DNA of 36,207 bases. Source: a virus. The notes under the pieces were generated by a model that was given only the letters and a program-made list of their open reading frames with translations, did no database searches and had not been told where the DNA came from. The stretch covers positions 1-36,207 of IMG/VR virus record IMGVR_UViG_3300000553_000137; one strand, 5' to 3'. Below are positions 7,183 to 15,232 of this stretch, piece after piece (the stretch's first letter is position 1; each line of letters opens with the position of its first letter). The translations under genes and the position numbers were made by a program.

Positions 7183-8211
7183 ATGTCAAAAAACGTACTC
7201 GTAACGGGTGGCGCAGGTTTTGTAGCCCATCACGTTATTGAAAACTTACTTAGAAATACTGATTGGAATATTATCAGTCTTGATCGCTTAGATTTCTCAG
7301 GCAACTTAAATCGCCTTGCAGATATGATGGATCAATTTGATGCGACAACTAAAAAACGTGTACGGGTTGTGCATCACGATTTACGTGCAGAACTTAACTC
7401 AATGTTACAATATGATTTAGGTGATGTTAATCTTGTATTACACTTAGCGGCAGGTTCTCACGTTGATCGCAGTATTGCCGATCCAATGAGCTTTGTGCTT
7501 GATAACGTTGTAGGTACTTGTAATATTCTAAACTATGCACGTACACTTCCTAACTTAGAACGCTTTATCTACTTCTCAACAGATGAGATCTTCGGCGCAG
7601 CTCCTCCTGGTATTAATTATGGTGAGCGCGACCGTTACAACTCAACTAACCCATACTCTGCTACTAAAGCAGGCGGTGAAGAACTTGCAGTTGCATACGA
7701 AAATACATATAAAATGCCAATCTTCATTACACACACGATGAACGTGTTTGGTGAAAGACAGCATCCAGAGAAATTTATCCCAATGTGTGTACGTAAAGTA
7801 TTAGATGGTGACACAATTACTGTACATAGTGATGTTAGTCGCACAGTAGCAGGTAGTAGACATTATATCCATGCCGCAGACGTTGCAGATGCAATGCACT
7901 TCTTGTTAAACTTAGATGATGCTAAACTTACTACTGACTTTGGCGGCGCCAAATGTCCTAAGTTCAACTTAGTAGGTAAAGAAGAAATCGATAATTTAAC
8001 GCTTGCTAAAATTATTGCGCAAGTACAAGGCAAAGAACTAAAATACGAATTAGTGGATTGTCATAGTTCACGTCCAGGACATGATTTACGTTATGCATTA
8101 AGTGGTGACTACATGCGCAGTTTAGGATGGGAACCAAAGTATTCATTAAGCCAACGTATTGGTGAAGTAGTTGAGTGGACACTTGCAAATGAGAGATGGT
8201 TAAGATGCTAA
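7183..8211 (+). CDS. rmlB: dTDP-glucose 4,6-dehydratase-like SDR (RmlB family)
   Basis: 342 residues, extended short-chain dehydrogenase. NAD-binding TGGAGF near residues 8-13; LHLAAGSHVDRSI near residue 87; the dehydratase-specific triad STDE at 132-135 (Thr-Asp-Glu); catalytic YSATK at 158-162; then MNVFGERQHPEKFIP for substrate binding. This matches RmlB, which makes dTDP-4-keto-6-deoxyglucose, the entry point to deoxysugars. The sequence is somewhat short and divergent, so a related NDP-sugar dehydratase (CDP or UDP) cannot be excluded. It starts a run of overlapping sugar genes and is probably transcribed from the late-like box at 7139. Confidence 0.88.
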   Translation: MSKNVLVTGGAGFVAHHVIENLLRNTDWNIISLDRLDFSGNLNRLADMMDQFDATTKKRVRVVHHDLRAELNSMLQYDLGDVNLVLHLAAGSHVDRSIADPMSFVLDNVVGTCNILNYARTLPNLERFIYFSTDEIFGAAPPGINYGERDRYNSTNPYSATKAGGEELAVAYENTYKMPIFITHTMNVFGERQHPEKFIPMCVRKVLDGDTITVHSDVSRTVAGSRHYIHAADVADAMHFLLNLDDAKLTTDFGGAKCPKFNLVGKEEIDNLTLAKIIAQVQGKELKYELVDCHSSRPGHDLRYALSGDYMRSLGWEPKYSLSQRIGEVVEWTLANERWLRC

Positions 8212-8867
8212 GAGATATATTTGATAATTTAGATTTACATTGCGGTAAATGGTCTGAGTACTTTGACATTTATGAACGACATTTTGCAAAATATCAAAAC
8301 AGAAAACCAGTTGTAGTCGAAGTTGGTATCTGTAGGGGCGGAAGTGCTGAGATGTGGAAGAAGTATTTTGGTACTGATGCTACTATTGTCGGCATCGATG
8401 TTGATCCAGTGTCATTTGAACAACGCCATCAAACTGAAGGTTGCATACAAGTAAATGGCAATCAAGGTGACCCTGCATTTTGGCAAGAGTTTCTAAAAAC
8501 ATATCCGCAAATTGATGTGTTCTTAGACGATGGTGGTCATCATATGAGTCAACAGATTGTTACGTTGCAACAAGTATGGCCACATATTGTTAATGGTGGT
8601 GTTTATATGTGTGAAGATACACATACTGCATACTGGCCAGAATATGGCGGCGGACTTAATAACCCACGTAGCTTTCTTGAATATGCAAAACAAATTTCAG
8701 ATACAATGAATGTTAATTACTATCGTGGCAATGACCGTCACCCTGATAATATTGCACTTGCTAAATTCTTTAAAGAACTAACCGGCATGCATTTTTATGA
8801 TAGCATTGTAGTAATGGACAAAAATGTCCGTAAAGAACAAATTCTTGTAACGAGTACACCAATATAA
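8196..8867 (+). CDS. SAM-dependent O-methyltransferase-like protein (TylE/MycE-like)
   Basis: 223 residues. VVEVGICRGGSAEMW near residue 38 is motif I; VGIDVDP is the ribose-binding acidic loop; FLDDGGHHMSQQIVTL near residue 109 resembles the metal-binding DDGSH region of macrolide-sugar O-methyltransferases (TylE, MycE, TylF) and of CmcI-type proteins. MCEDTHTAYW follows, as in these families. Overlap with the RmlB stop is 16 bases from 8196, or 7 bases if the second ATG at 8205 is used. It likely methylates a sugar hydroxyl made by the neighbouring pathway (inference). Confidence 0.8.
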   Translation: MVKMLRDIFDNLDLHCGKWSEYFDIYERHFAKYQNRKPVVVEVGICRGGSAEMWKKYFGTDATIVGIDVDPVSFEQRHQTEGCIQVNGNQGDPAFWQEFLKTYPQIDVFLDDGGHHMSQQIVTLQQVWPHIVNGGVYMCEDTHTAYWPEYGGGLNNPRSFLEYAKQISDTMNVNYYRGNDRHPDNIALAKFFKELTGMHFYDSIVVMDKNVRKEQILVTSTPI

Positions 8868-9604
8868 TGAAAAACACAGTCCTAGTAACATCGGCAGTAT
8901 ATACTAACTATGGTATATACGATACTAAACAGCGTATACAACAAACATTAGATACCGTTAAAAGCGCACGTAAGTATATCCCAGATTGTACTATTATTCT
9001 AATTGACAATAGCACTACTGCAATTGCGCAAGACGACAGTACAGAACTAAATGAACTAATTGATATTGTTGATTACTATATCGACAATAGTGATGACAAA
9101 GACATACAGCACTTCCATAACAATATTACTAATTACGACATTGGTAAGAACTCAATGGAGTGTATTGGTATGTACAAAGCACTTGCTTACATGTCGTCTA
9201 ATGCAGAGATAATGGATATTATTACAAGCTCATCACGCATATTTAAACTTAGTGGTCGTTATCAAGTTACTGATAAGTTTGACATTACTAAGTTTGATAA
9301 TGAAACAACTGTGGACAAATATGTGTTTAAGAAGGCACAAGCAAGTTGGATTGCAGAAGCTGATACCGGTGTAACTACATTGTTACAAACTCGTCTGTGG
9401 TCATTTACTCCGAGTTTGTTTGTTGATACAGTTCAGTTGTTTCAAAACATTCTAAAAAATATGTTTTCTACTATTAATAACGGCAAGTACATTGATGTCG
9501 AGCATAGTATGGCTAAGTTCATTCCAGCAGACAAGTTAGTTGAACTCGACACAGTTGGATTAATTGGTAATATTGCTCCAAACGGTATGGTAGTAGTTGA
9601 TTAG
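8867..9604 (+). CDS. Putative glycosyltransferase-fold protein (WavE-like)
   Basis: 245 residues. It begins with a Rossmann-like beta strand (NTVLVTSAVYTNYG), has CTIILIDNST near residue 46 (the position where GT-A enzymes hold a nucleotide-binding Asp) and FKLSGRYQVTDKFD near residue 140, which resembles WavE-like lipopolysaccharide synthesis proteins. No signal peptide or membrane segment. It overlaps the previous stop by one base (TAATG). Function as a sugar transferase is inferred from fold-like motifs and gene context. Confidence 0.6.
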   Translation: MKNTVLVTSAVYTNYGIYDTKQRIQQTLDTVKSARKYIPDCTIILIDNSTTAIAQDDSTELNELIDIVDYYIDNSDDKDIQHFHNNITNYDIGKNSMECIGMYKALAYMSSNAEIMDIITSSSRIFKLSGRYQVTDKFDITKFDNETTVDKYVFKKAQASWIAEADTGVTTLLQTRLWSFTPSLFVDTVQLFQNILKNMFSTINNGKYIDVEHSMAKFIPADKLVELDTVGLIGNIAPNGMVVVD

Positions 9605-9605
9605 C

Positions 9606-10808
9606 ATGGAACACGCAAAAGAACTTAACGAATGTTTATGTTGTGGAAGTAAACAGTTGACATTGGTGATGGATTTAGGCGAGCAACCACTTGCTAATAG
9701 CTTTATCGACGATACTGCTATTCCTGAATATATATTTCCATTACAAGTAAATCTTTGTACGGATTGTACTCATTTGCAATTAAGTCATGCAGTAAATCCA
9801 GACTTAATGTTTAAAAATTATCTATATGTAAGTGGTACAAGCAAAACATTGCGTGACTACTTTGATAGTTTTGCTAAGTCGACGTTGGATTATTTTACAA
9901 CACCACCAACGACTATGTTAGATATTGCATGCAATGATGGTTCGCAATTGAATTCATTTAAAGCATTAGGATTAAAAACATACGGAATTGATCCTGCTCG
10001 TAACTTGTATATGTTAAGTAGTGCCAAACATGAAGTGGTTTGTGATTACTTTACGGAAGAATATGTAGAGCATTTTAAATCTAAACATATAGATATTATT
10101 AACGCACAAAATGTATTTGCGCATACAAGTTATCCGTTAGAGTTTTTAATGATGTGTAAAGAAATTATGCATGACAATAGTCGCTTGTTCTTACAAACAA
10201 GTCAGGCTAACATGGTGCACAATGATGAATTTGATACTGTGTACCATGAGCATTTAAGTTTCTTTAATGTTGCAAGTATGCAGGCACTAGCTATTCGTGC
10301 AGGGCTGTATTTAATTGATGTAGAGAAAACTCCAATTCACGGAATTAGTTATAAATTTGTGTTTGCTACAGTGCCAGACTTTAAGTCGGGAGTCGAACAA
10401 CACCTGGCAGAAGAACGTGCATGGGGATTACAAGAGATTGATACGTACACTACGTGGGCAGAAAAATGTCAACAAGGGGTTGATGTACTTAAAGAAAAGA
10501 TTAAGGAATATCGAGCTGAAGGATATGTAATCGCTGGCTATGGTGCCGCTGCAAAAGGTATGACATTACTCAACTTTGGTAATATACAATTAGATTTTAT
10601 CATTGACGATAATCCATTGAAACAAAATTTGTTTACGCCAGGTATGCATATTCCTGTAGTATCAATTGACATACTTAAAGAAGTTGAAGATATGAATGTA
10701 GCATTTATTCCGCTAGCATGGAATTTCTTTGATGAAATAAGTGCAAACATTCGGCTAGTACGTAATAAAGAAGGTGACGTATTTCTTAAATACGCACCAG
10801 GTAACTAA
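9606..10808 (+). CDS. NDP-sugar C-methyltransferase (NovU/TylCIII/TcaB9 type)
   Basis: 400 residues in the three-domain layout of sugar C-3 methyltransferases. There is an N-terminal zinc-type domain (CLCCGSKQL, later LCTDCTHLQLS); a central SAM domain (TMLDIACNDGSQL near residue 100, INAQNVFAHTSYP near 165); and a Methyltransf_14 C-terminal domain (IAGYGAAAKGMTLLN near 312). The active-site YHEH signature is at residues 213-216, within DEFDTVYHEHLSFF, as in TcaB9. These enzymes methylate C-3 of dTDP-4-keto-6-deoxysugars, which RmlB/RmlC-type enzymes supply. I use the ATG at 9606; a TTG at 9597 is possible. Confidence 0.9.
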   Translation: MEHAKELNECLCCGSKQLTLVMDLGEQPLANSFIDDTAIPEYIFPLQVNLCTDCTHLQLSHAVNPDLMFKNYLYVSGTSKTLRDYFDSFAKSTLDYFTTPPTTMLDIACNDGSQLNSFKALGLKTYGIDPARNLYMLSSAKHEVVCDYFTEEYVEHFKSKHIDIINAQNVFAHTSYPLEFLMMCKEIMHDNSRLFLQTSQANMVHNDEFDTVYHEHLSFFNVASMQALAIRAGLYLIDVEKTPIHGISYKFVFATVPDFKSGVEQHLAEERAWGLQEIDTYTTWAEKCQQGVDVLKEKIKEYRAEGYVIAGYGAAAKGMTLLNFGNIQLDFIIDDNPLKQNLFTPGMHIPVVSIDILKEVEDMNVAFIPLAWNFFDEISANIRLVRNKEGDVFLKYAPGN

Positions 10809-10809
10809 T

Positions 10810-11589
10810 ATGAAGAAAACAGTTGTTTGTACTTTTTATAATGAAGAATATATATTACCGTGGTTTTTAAAACATAATCGTGAAGTGTTCGACCATGGCG
10901 TTATGATTGACTATCACAGCACCGACAGAAGTAGAGAAATTATTAAAGAACTATGCCCAACTTGGGATATAGTAATGAGTCGAAACTTTGATTTCCAAGC
11001 CGATAAAGTAGATCGAGAAATAATGGATGTTGAGAACCAATTTGATGGTTGGAAGATGTGCCTTAACGCAACTGAATTGTTAGTAGGTGATTATTCTATA
11101 TTAGGTGATCAACCTGGGCAATTTCTTGTGCCAAGTGTGTTTATGGTTGATTGCGATAAAGAACGACTAGTTACACATGATCTTCCTTTATATGAACAAA
11201 AGACTTTTGGATTTACATTTGATACACAGCAAAACTTTTTAGAACGACGGGCTCGCAGCATACATAGTATACCTGTGCAATACGCACTTCAATCTACAGT
11301 TGAGTGTATGGGTCCGGGAAGACATTTTAACAAGTACACAACGGATAAGTTAGCAGTATTTTATTACGGTTGGGCTCCATTGGATGAACAGGGTATGAAA
11401 CGTAAGTTACAAATCCAAACACAAACTCCTTTACATGATAGACAACGCGGATGGGGATTTCATCACATAACAAACAAAGAAACAGTCGAGTATAGATTAG
11501 AAAATGAATTTATACCACGCAGTCGAGACTTAACACAGGAAATTGCAAAATATGTCACTAAACATAAAAATCTTTCAAATATACTTTAA
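10810..11589 (+). CDS. Family 2-like glycosyltransferase
   Basis: 259 residues from ATG 10810, just after the previous stop; an upstream GTG at 10774 is in frame but lies inside the methyltransferase gene. The N-terminus has TFYNEEYILPWFLKHN followed by GVMIDYHSTDRSREII, the pattern of Glyco_tranf_2_4 proteins, where the Asp and the StDgS loop hold the nucleotide sugar. A classic DxD is not obvious; DCDKER near residue 116 is a candidate. No membrane segments, so a soluble enzyme. Confidence 0.75.
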   Translation: MKKTVVCTFYNEEYILPWFLKHNREVFDHGVMIDYHSTDRSREIIKELCPTWDIVMSRNFDFQADKVDREIMDVENQFDGWKMCLNATELLVGDYSILGDQPGQFLVPSVFMVDCDKERLVTHDLPLYEQKTFGFTFDTQQNFLERRARSIHSIPVQYALQSTVECMGPGRHFNKYTTDKLAVFYYGWAPLDEQGMKRKLQIQTQTPLHDRQRGWGFHHITNKETVEYRLENEFIPRSRDLTQEIAKYVTKHKNLSNIL

Positions 11590-12385
11590 GCCAGAACAAG
11601 TTGCAACGTTAGATCCAGCATTTACTCCACTTGATAACACAGTAAACCTTAAACCAGAGTTGCGCGAGTGGGCAATATGGGAACAGGAATATGAACGTAT
11701 ATGTGCAGAAGGATTGGACTACTGGGGCTTTGTATCTTGGAAGTTTAAAGAGAAAACAAATCTAAGCGGTGAACAGTTACTGGCTTTTATTACTGATAAT
11801 CCCGGTGCTGACTTATACTTTGTTAACCCATGCTTAGTAAATGAAGCGTTATTTGCTAACAGTTGGGAACAAGGCGATATACACCACCCTAACATCTCTG
11901 CAATTGGCAACAGCTTTCTAACTAAGATCGGTTACGAAGATGTTGATGTACGCAGTATGGTACTTGATCGTAACTGTACTATGTTTGCTAACTACATTGT
12001 TGGTAGTAGAGCATTCTGGGATAAGTTTATGACATTTACACGTCGACTATTTACAGAAGCAGAAAAAGACCCTGTGTTCAAACAGCAAGTATTTGGTGAG
12101 GGTATGAGTAACTATGCGCATGATAAAACTCTACCTAACTTTACATTTTTAATTGAACGCTTAATCCCAACGTTTATTGATCTTGAGAAGATTTCTGCAC
12201 TTGCATACCAATACACGCCAGAAACTATACTTGAAAAATATCAGCCATATTTAGGCGAGTTACGAGCATTATCGAACCTAAAAGTACTCATAAATCAGTA
12301 TAATAGTGATGATTTGTACGACATTTGGAACCATTATAGACATAGCCTACTACAGCGTCACCCTGGGATATTGGGGTTAGAATGA
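11552..12385 (+). CDS. Sugar-cluster protein, possible glycosyltransferase
   Basis: 277 residues from the ATG at 11552, overlapping the previous gene by 38 bases. Visible segments: IKIFQIYFKPEQ at the start, LDYWGFVSWKFKEKT near residue 56, and FVNPCLVNEALFANSWEQGD. This resembles cytoplasmic proteins of O-antigen or capsule clusters that start with a strand like IKIFQIYY, but I cannot name the family. The C-terminal third is helical. Placement between a GT2-like gene and a radical SAM gene suggests a role in glycan assembly; this is inference. Confidence 0.6.
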   Translation: MSLNIKIFQIYFKPEQVATLDPAFTPLDNTVNLKPELREWAIWEQEYERICAEGLDYWGFVSWKFKEKTNLSGEQLLAFITDNPGADLYFVNPCLVNEALFANSWEQGDIHHPNISAIGNSFLTKIGYEDVDVRSMVLDRNCTMFANYIVGSRAFWDKFMTFTRRLFTEAEKDPVFKQQVFGEGMSNYAHDKTLPNFTFLIERLIPTFIDLEKISALAYQYTPETILEKYQPYLGELRALSNLKVLINQYNSDDLYDIWNHYRHSLLQRHPGILGLE

Positions 12386-13320
12386 GTTTAACTAGTAAAA
12401 AAATTATTAAGATCGAGCCAATAAATCCGACATTTTCGATAACTTGGTTTTTAGGATTAAGATGTAACTTTGATTGTATGTATTGCCCTGACAAATATCA
12501 TAATTTAACTGATAAGGATCTGACATTAGCTGAATTGCAACATAAATGGGAGATAATTTTTGCAAAAACACAAAAGCGTGGATTAAAATATAAATTAGCA
12601 TTCACTGGCGGTGAAGTTACTGCTAATAAAAATTTCCTACCTTTCTTACAATGGCTTGATACAAATTATAAGGAATATATTTCCGAAACAGGATTCACTA
12701 CAAATGGATCCGCTAGTAAACAATATTACTTAACTGCAATATCAATTGATATAATTTCATTTATTAGTTTTTCAACGCACAGTGAATTTTTTAATGAACA
12801 TAAATTTTTTGATACAATAATAGCAGTTCATCGAATAGCAACAATGATCCGTAAAAGTATACATGTTAATGTTATGAATGAATATTAGAGCACTGAAAAA
12901 TCTACAATATATTGCAACTTTTTAAAAGAGAAAAAATCAATCATAGTCTTAATGAAATCGAATACAGTCTTAAAATTAGAGATACTATAAAACTTAATCC
13001 TAATAAAAAGGAGTTTAATTTTGACAGTCAATGATCGTAATTATAATTCAAAAGTTACATTTGATGATAATACTACGGCACTAATATATGTTAGTAGATT
13101 ACATAATGAGGGGCTTGATCATTGGCAAGGTTGGCACTGTGACGCAGGGGTCAATTATATTTACATTTATCAGAATGAAGTATATGGCGGTGAATGTCAA
13201 AATGATAGGCTAGGCATATTGGATCAAGAATGGGACTTAATTGATTATTATACCATTTGTAATTTAGATAGGTGTAGCGGCTGCACCAATGATTTGATGC
13301 AGAAAAAGCAGAAACCGTAG
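12382..13320 (+). pseudogene. Radical SAM-SPASM-like gene broken into three frames
   Basis: The first piece (12382-12888, 168 codons) has the [4Fe-4S] motif CNFDCMYC (Cys 28, 32, 35) and FTGGEVT, the normal start of a radical SAM barrel, then stops at TAG 12886. The second piece (about 12897-13031) is open in another frame and reads like protein (KIYNILQLFKREK...IEYSLKIRDTIKLNP). The third (13021-13320) returns to the first frame and carries a Cys-rich SPASM-like end (GWHCDAGVNYIY; GGECQND; CNLDRCSGCTNDL). One missing base in the A5 run at 12896-12900, a TAG-for-sense change and one extra base near 13030 would restore about 310 residues. Either decay or a sequencing/assembly error. Confidence 0.7.
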
Positions 13321-13401
13321 TTATCCCAACCTACATAAAGTAAAGTATATAGTAAACCATAGGAACACATGGACTATATATAATACACAAGGAGGATTCT
13401 T

Positions 13402-13617
13402 ATGCGCAAACCAGAAGAAGCCACATTGCAACAAGCAACACCCGCCAGAGATTATTATTGTGCGGGAAGGAAGTGTAAGATAAGTAATACGTGCCACAGA
13501 CACACAGCAAGTCTAGAAGTTGCAGAACCCAGATGTAGTGATTATGATCTACTGATGATTCAAGAGCAACCAGCTACTTGCAGATTTTATACAATTCAAA
13601 GAAAGACATCAACTTAG
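13402..13617 (+). CDS. Small Cys-rich protein, 71 aa
   Basis: A strong AAGGAGG (13389-13395) precedes the ATG. The protein has five cysteines and two histidines (YYCAGRKCKISNTCHRHT, then EPRCSDYD and ATCRFYTI), a pattern that suggests metal binding or disulfides. There is no signal peptide, so a cytoplasmic zinc-binding protein is more likely. It lies just before the exported SleB-like hydrolase, 48 bases apart. Family not recognised. Confidence 0.7.
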   Translation: MRKPEEATLQQATPARDYYCAGRKCKISNTCHRHTASLEVAEPRCSDYDLLMIQEQPATCRFYTIQRKTST

Positions 13618-13665
13618 TAACACGTCTGTAAGAAATACGCAATAACTTAATAGGAGGTATCTACT

Positions 13666-14181
13666 ATGAGCAGTTTCGTCTACTCAAAAATAGCATTCAT
13701 GGCCATTATGTCATTAGTTATAATTACTGCCAACGCAGAAGAAGCAATATCAGTCGCAACACAAAAACAATTAACTTGTTTAGCACAAAACATCTACCAC
13801 GAAGCCGGAAACGAAAGTTTAGCTGGCAAAGTAGCAGTGGCTCAAGTAACAATCAATCGCGCTAAAAGCGGAGACTTCCCACGTACAATATGTGGTGTAG
13901 TTAATCAAAAAATAGTAATAGCAGATAAAACAATATGTCAGTTCTCGTGGGTATGCGATCCGCTTGCTCACGGACAACGCATATATTCTGCAGCATGGAA
14001 AGAAAGCTACACAATAGCACAAAACGTATTGTTCGAAGGACTACGCATTGAGTCATTGGGTACAGAAGCATTGTACTTTCATAATGCATCTGCCAACCCA
14101 CGATGGGGACTTGCAAAACTTGATCGCATTGGCGGGCATACATTTTACAGCGCAGACAAAGTAAAAGTAGCAGCCAGATAA
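13666..14181 (+). CDS. Exported cell wall hydrolase, SleB/Hydrolase_2 family
   Basis: 171 residues with an N-terminal signal sequence (Lys8, then a hydrophobic run IAFMAIMSLVIITANA, likely cut after ANA near residue 24). The SleB core follows: CLAQNIYHEAGNESLAGKVA (putative catalytic Glu in YHEAGNE), VTINRAKSGDFPRTICGVV, and CQFSWVCD near residue 90. A phage lysin that reaches the periplasm by the Sec route, i.e. peptidoglycan degradation at lysis, is the likely role. AGGAGG at 13652-13657 gives a strong ribosome binding site. No holin is recognisable nearby. Confidence 0.85.
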   Translation: MSSFVYSKIAFMAIMSLVIITANAEEAISVATQKQLTCLAQNIYHEAGNESLAGKVAVAQVTINRAKSGDFPRTICGVVNQKIVIADKTICQFSWVCDPLAHGQRIYSAAWKESYTIAQNVLFEGLRIESLGTEALYFHNASANPRWGLAKLDRIGGHTFYSADKVKVAAR

Positions 14182-14184
14182 TGC

Positions 14185-14213
14185 TTGACACTTTCACTAA
14201 ATTCAAGTATACT
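14185..14213 (+). promoter_or_regulatory. Sigma70-type promoter
   Basis: TTGACA (14185-14190), 17-bp spacer, TATACT (14208-14213). Start near 14220, followed by GAAGGAG (14225-14231) and the gene that appears to begin with ATT at 14239. Confidence 0.85.
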
Positions 14214-14238
14214 ATGTTTTTAGTGAAGGAGAGTTAAA

Positions 14239-14721
14239 ATTAAAATTGGATTCAGTTTTGGAAGATGCTTGCGAGATTTAGTCAACGGCACAGTTAAACT
14301 TGAAGATGTTATGTGCATCATTGCACGTACACATATGATTACAGAAGAACACGTTAAGAATGTGATTAAAGAATACACATATCGACGTGATTACTTATAC
14401 GGGCTTGACTCAGCAGAGTGTGAACGTATTGGACTCGAACTATGGAAGTCCGGTAAAATACTCGAGCCACGTGCTAACGGTATTAGTGCTAGCTCAGTAC
14501 CGCGTGATTATATCTGGATGGATTTATACCCAACAGAAGCAGACGTTACAAGTGATGGCGTTAAAGAAGCATGGGAAACATATCGTCTTATGATTGCGCT
14601 TACTGAACAACTACCCGAACCAAATGAGCAAGTGTATCATCACAGTTCAAAGTTTGTAAGCGAAAATGAGCGTGGCACCTTTGATGACATTGACCCCGCT
14701 ATACTTGCGGCATTAATTTAA
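14239..14721 (+). CDS. Conserved T4-like phage protein, apparent ATT start
   Basis: 160 residues if translation starts at ATT 14239. The strong GAAGGAG signal at 14225-14231 is spaced 7 bases from this ATT. Translation from there reads (M)KIGFSFGRCLRDLVNG, and the SFGRCLRD segment is, as I recall it, the usual N-terminus of a hypothetical family in marine T4-like phages (followed by DVL/M..IIART). The first alternative, TTG at 14269, has no ribosome binding site and removes that segment. Further segments are LWKSGKILEPR and YIWMDLYPTE. Function unknown. Either a rare AUU initiation or an ATG misread. Confidence 0.75.
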   Translation: MKIGFSFGRCLRDLVNGTVKLEDVMCIIARTHMITEEHVKNVIKEYTYRRDYLYGLDSAECERIGLELWKSGKILEPRANGISASSVPRDYIWMDLYPTEADVTSDGVKEAWETYRLMIALTEQLPEPNEQVYHHSSKFVSENERGTFDDIDPAILAALI

Positions 14722-14730
14722 CTAAATATT
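14722..14730 (+). promoter_or_regulatory. T4-late-like promoter box
   Basis: CTAAATATT directly after the stop at 14721, 45 bases before the next start. CTAAATA variants are, as I recall, late promoter boxes in T4-like cyanophages. Weak evidence, based on the motif and position. Confidence 0.35.
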
Positions 14731-14774
14731 TACATGGTGACAAAATTACCGTGCAAATTACAAAGGGACATACA

Positions 14775-14900
14775 ATGTCGAACACTACAGATACAAACTT
14801 ACCAACTCCCCCAGAAGAACCAACTCCCTCAACTGTCTGCCAACCAGGTGATACAGAATGCGTTAAACGCTTAATTGAAGCTTTTTCGGACTGTGATTAA
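14775..14900 (+). CDS. Tiny Pro/Thr-rich protein, 41 aa
   Basis: ATG at 14775 after AAAGGGA (14762-14768). The N-terminal half is Thr/Pro-rich (NLPTPPEEPTPST); the C-terminal half has three Cys (VCQPGDTECVKRLIEAFSDCD). It ends one base before the convergent minus-strand operon. No similarity recognised; the good ribosome binding site and upstream late-like box support a real gene. Confidence 0.55.
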   Translation: MSNTTDTNLPTPPEEPTPSTVCQPGDTECVKRLIEAFSDCD

Positions 14901-14901
14901 A

Positions 14902-15231
14902 TTATAGATTATCTGGCCAGTCACGATATAATGCATGTTGGATATTGCCTTTAACAAACTGATTAAAACTTCTATGTTTAGATTCTAGTTCACCTTCTAA
15001 CGGAGCAACACGTTTAAACGCATTGTCCAGTTGCGCCATATCTTTAAATTCCATCATAATATGCCACTCTGGAATATCCAGGCTTCGAAATCCCATCTTA
15101 CAACGTGTAATACGATAGCTAACTAATTTATCCTCGTTAACTAAATGTTGTAAAAATCCTTTCATATTATTGACCCAGTCTAAATCACTGATGTCGCCTT
15201 CTTTGTCTGCCCATATATGATAAATGTCCAT
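14902..15231 (-). CDS. DUF6614-like protein
   Basis: 109 residues. The pattern MDIYHIWAD...FLQHL...SYRITRCKMGF...EWHIMMEFKDMAQLDNAF...ALYRDWPDNL resembles a small alpha/beta family found in marine bacteria (DUF6614, from memory). It is the last gene of a four-gene minus-strand operon, one base after the amidinotransferase stop. The ferredoxin-like beta-alpha-beta pattern might be a small-molecule binding or monooxygenase-type fold; function unknown. A bacterial origin is likely. Confidence 0.6.
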   Translation of the reverse strand: MDIYHIWADKEGDISDLDWVNNMKGFLQHLVNEDKLVSYRITRCKMGFRSLDIPEWHIMMEFKDMAQLDNAFKRVAPLEGELESKHRSFNQFVKGNIQHALYRDWPDNL

Positions 15232-15232
15232 C

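Noticed and set aside
13379-13384. TATAAT before the Cys-rich 71-residue gene
   Set aside because: No acceptable -35 sequence at 16-18 bases and no extended -10; common by chance in this AT-rich gap.
13321-13401. Possible RNA gene in the gap before 13402
   Set aside because: No stem-loop or tRNA-like structure visible; only a ribosome binding site at its end.
13901-14206. Minus-strand open frame opposite the SleB-like hydrolase
   Set aside because: Cys/Leu-rich nonsense product overlapping a convincing signal-peptide hydrolase on the plus strand.
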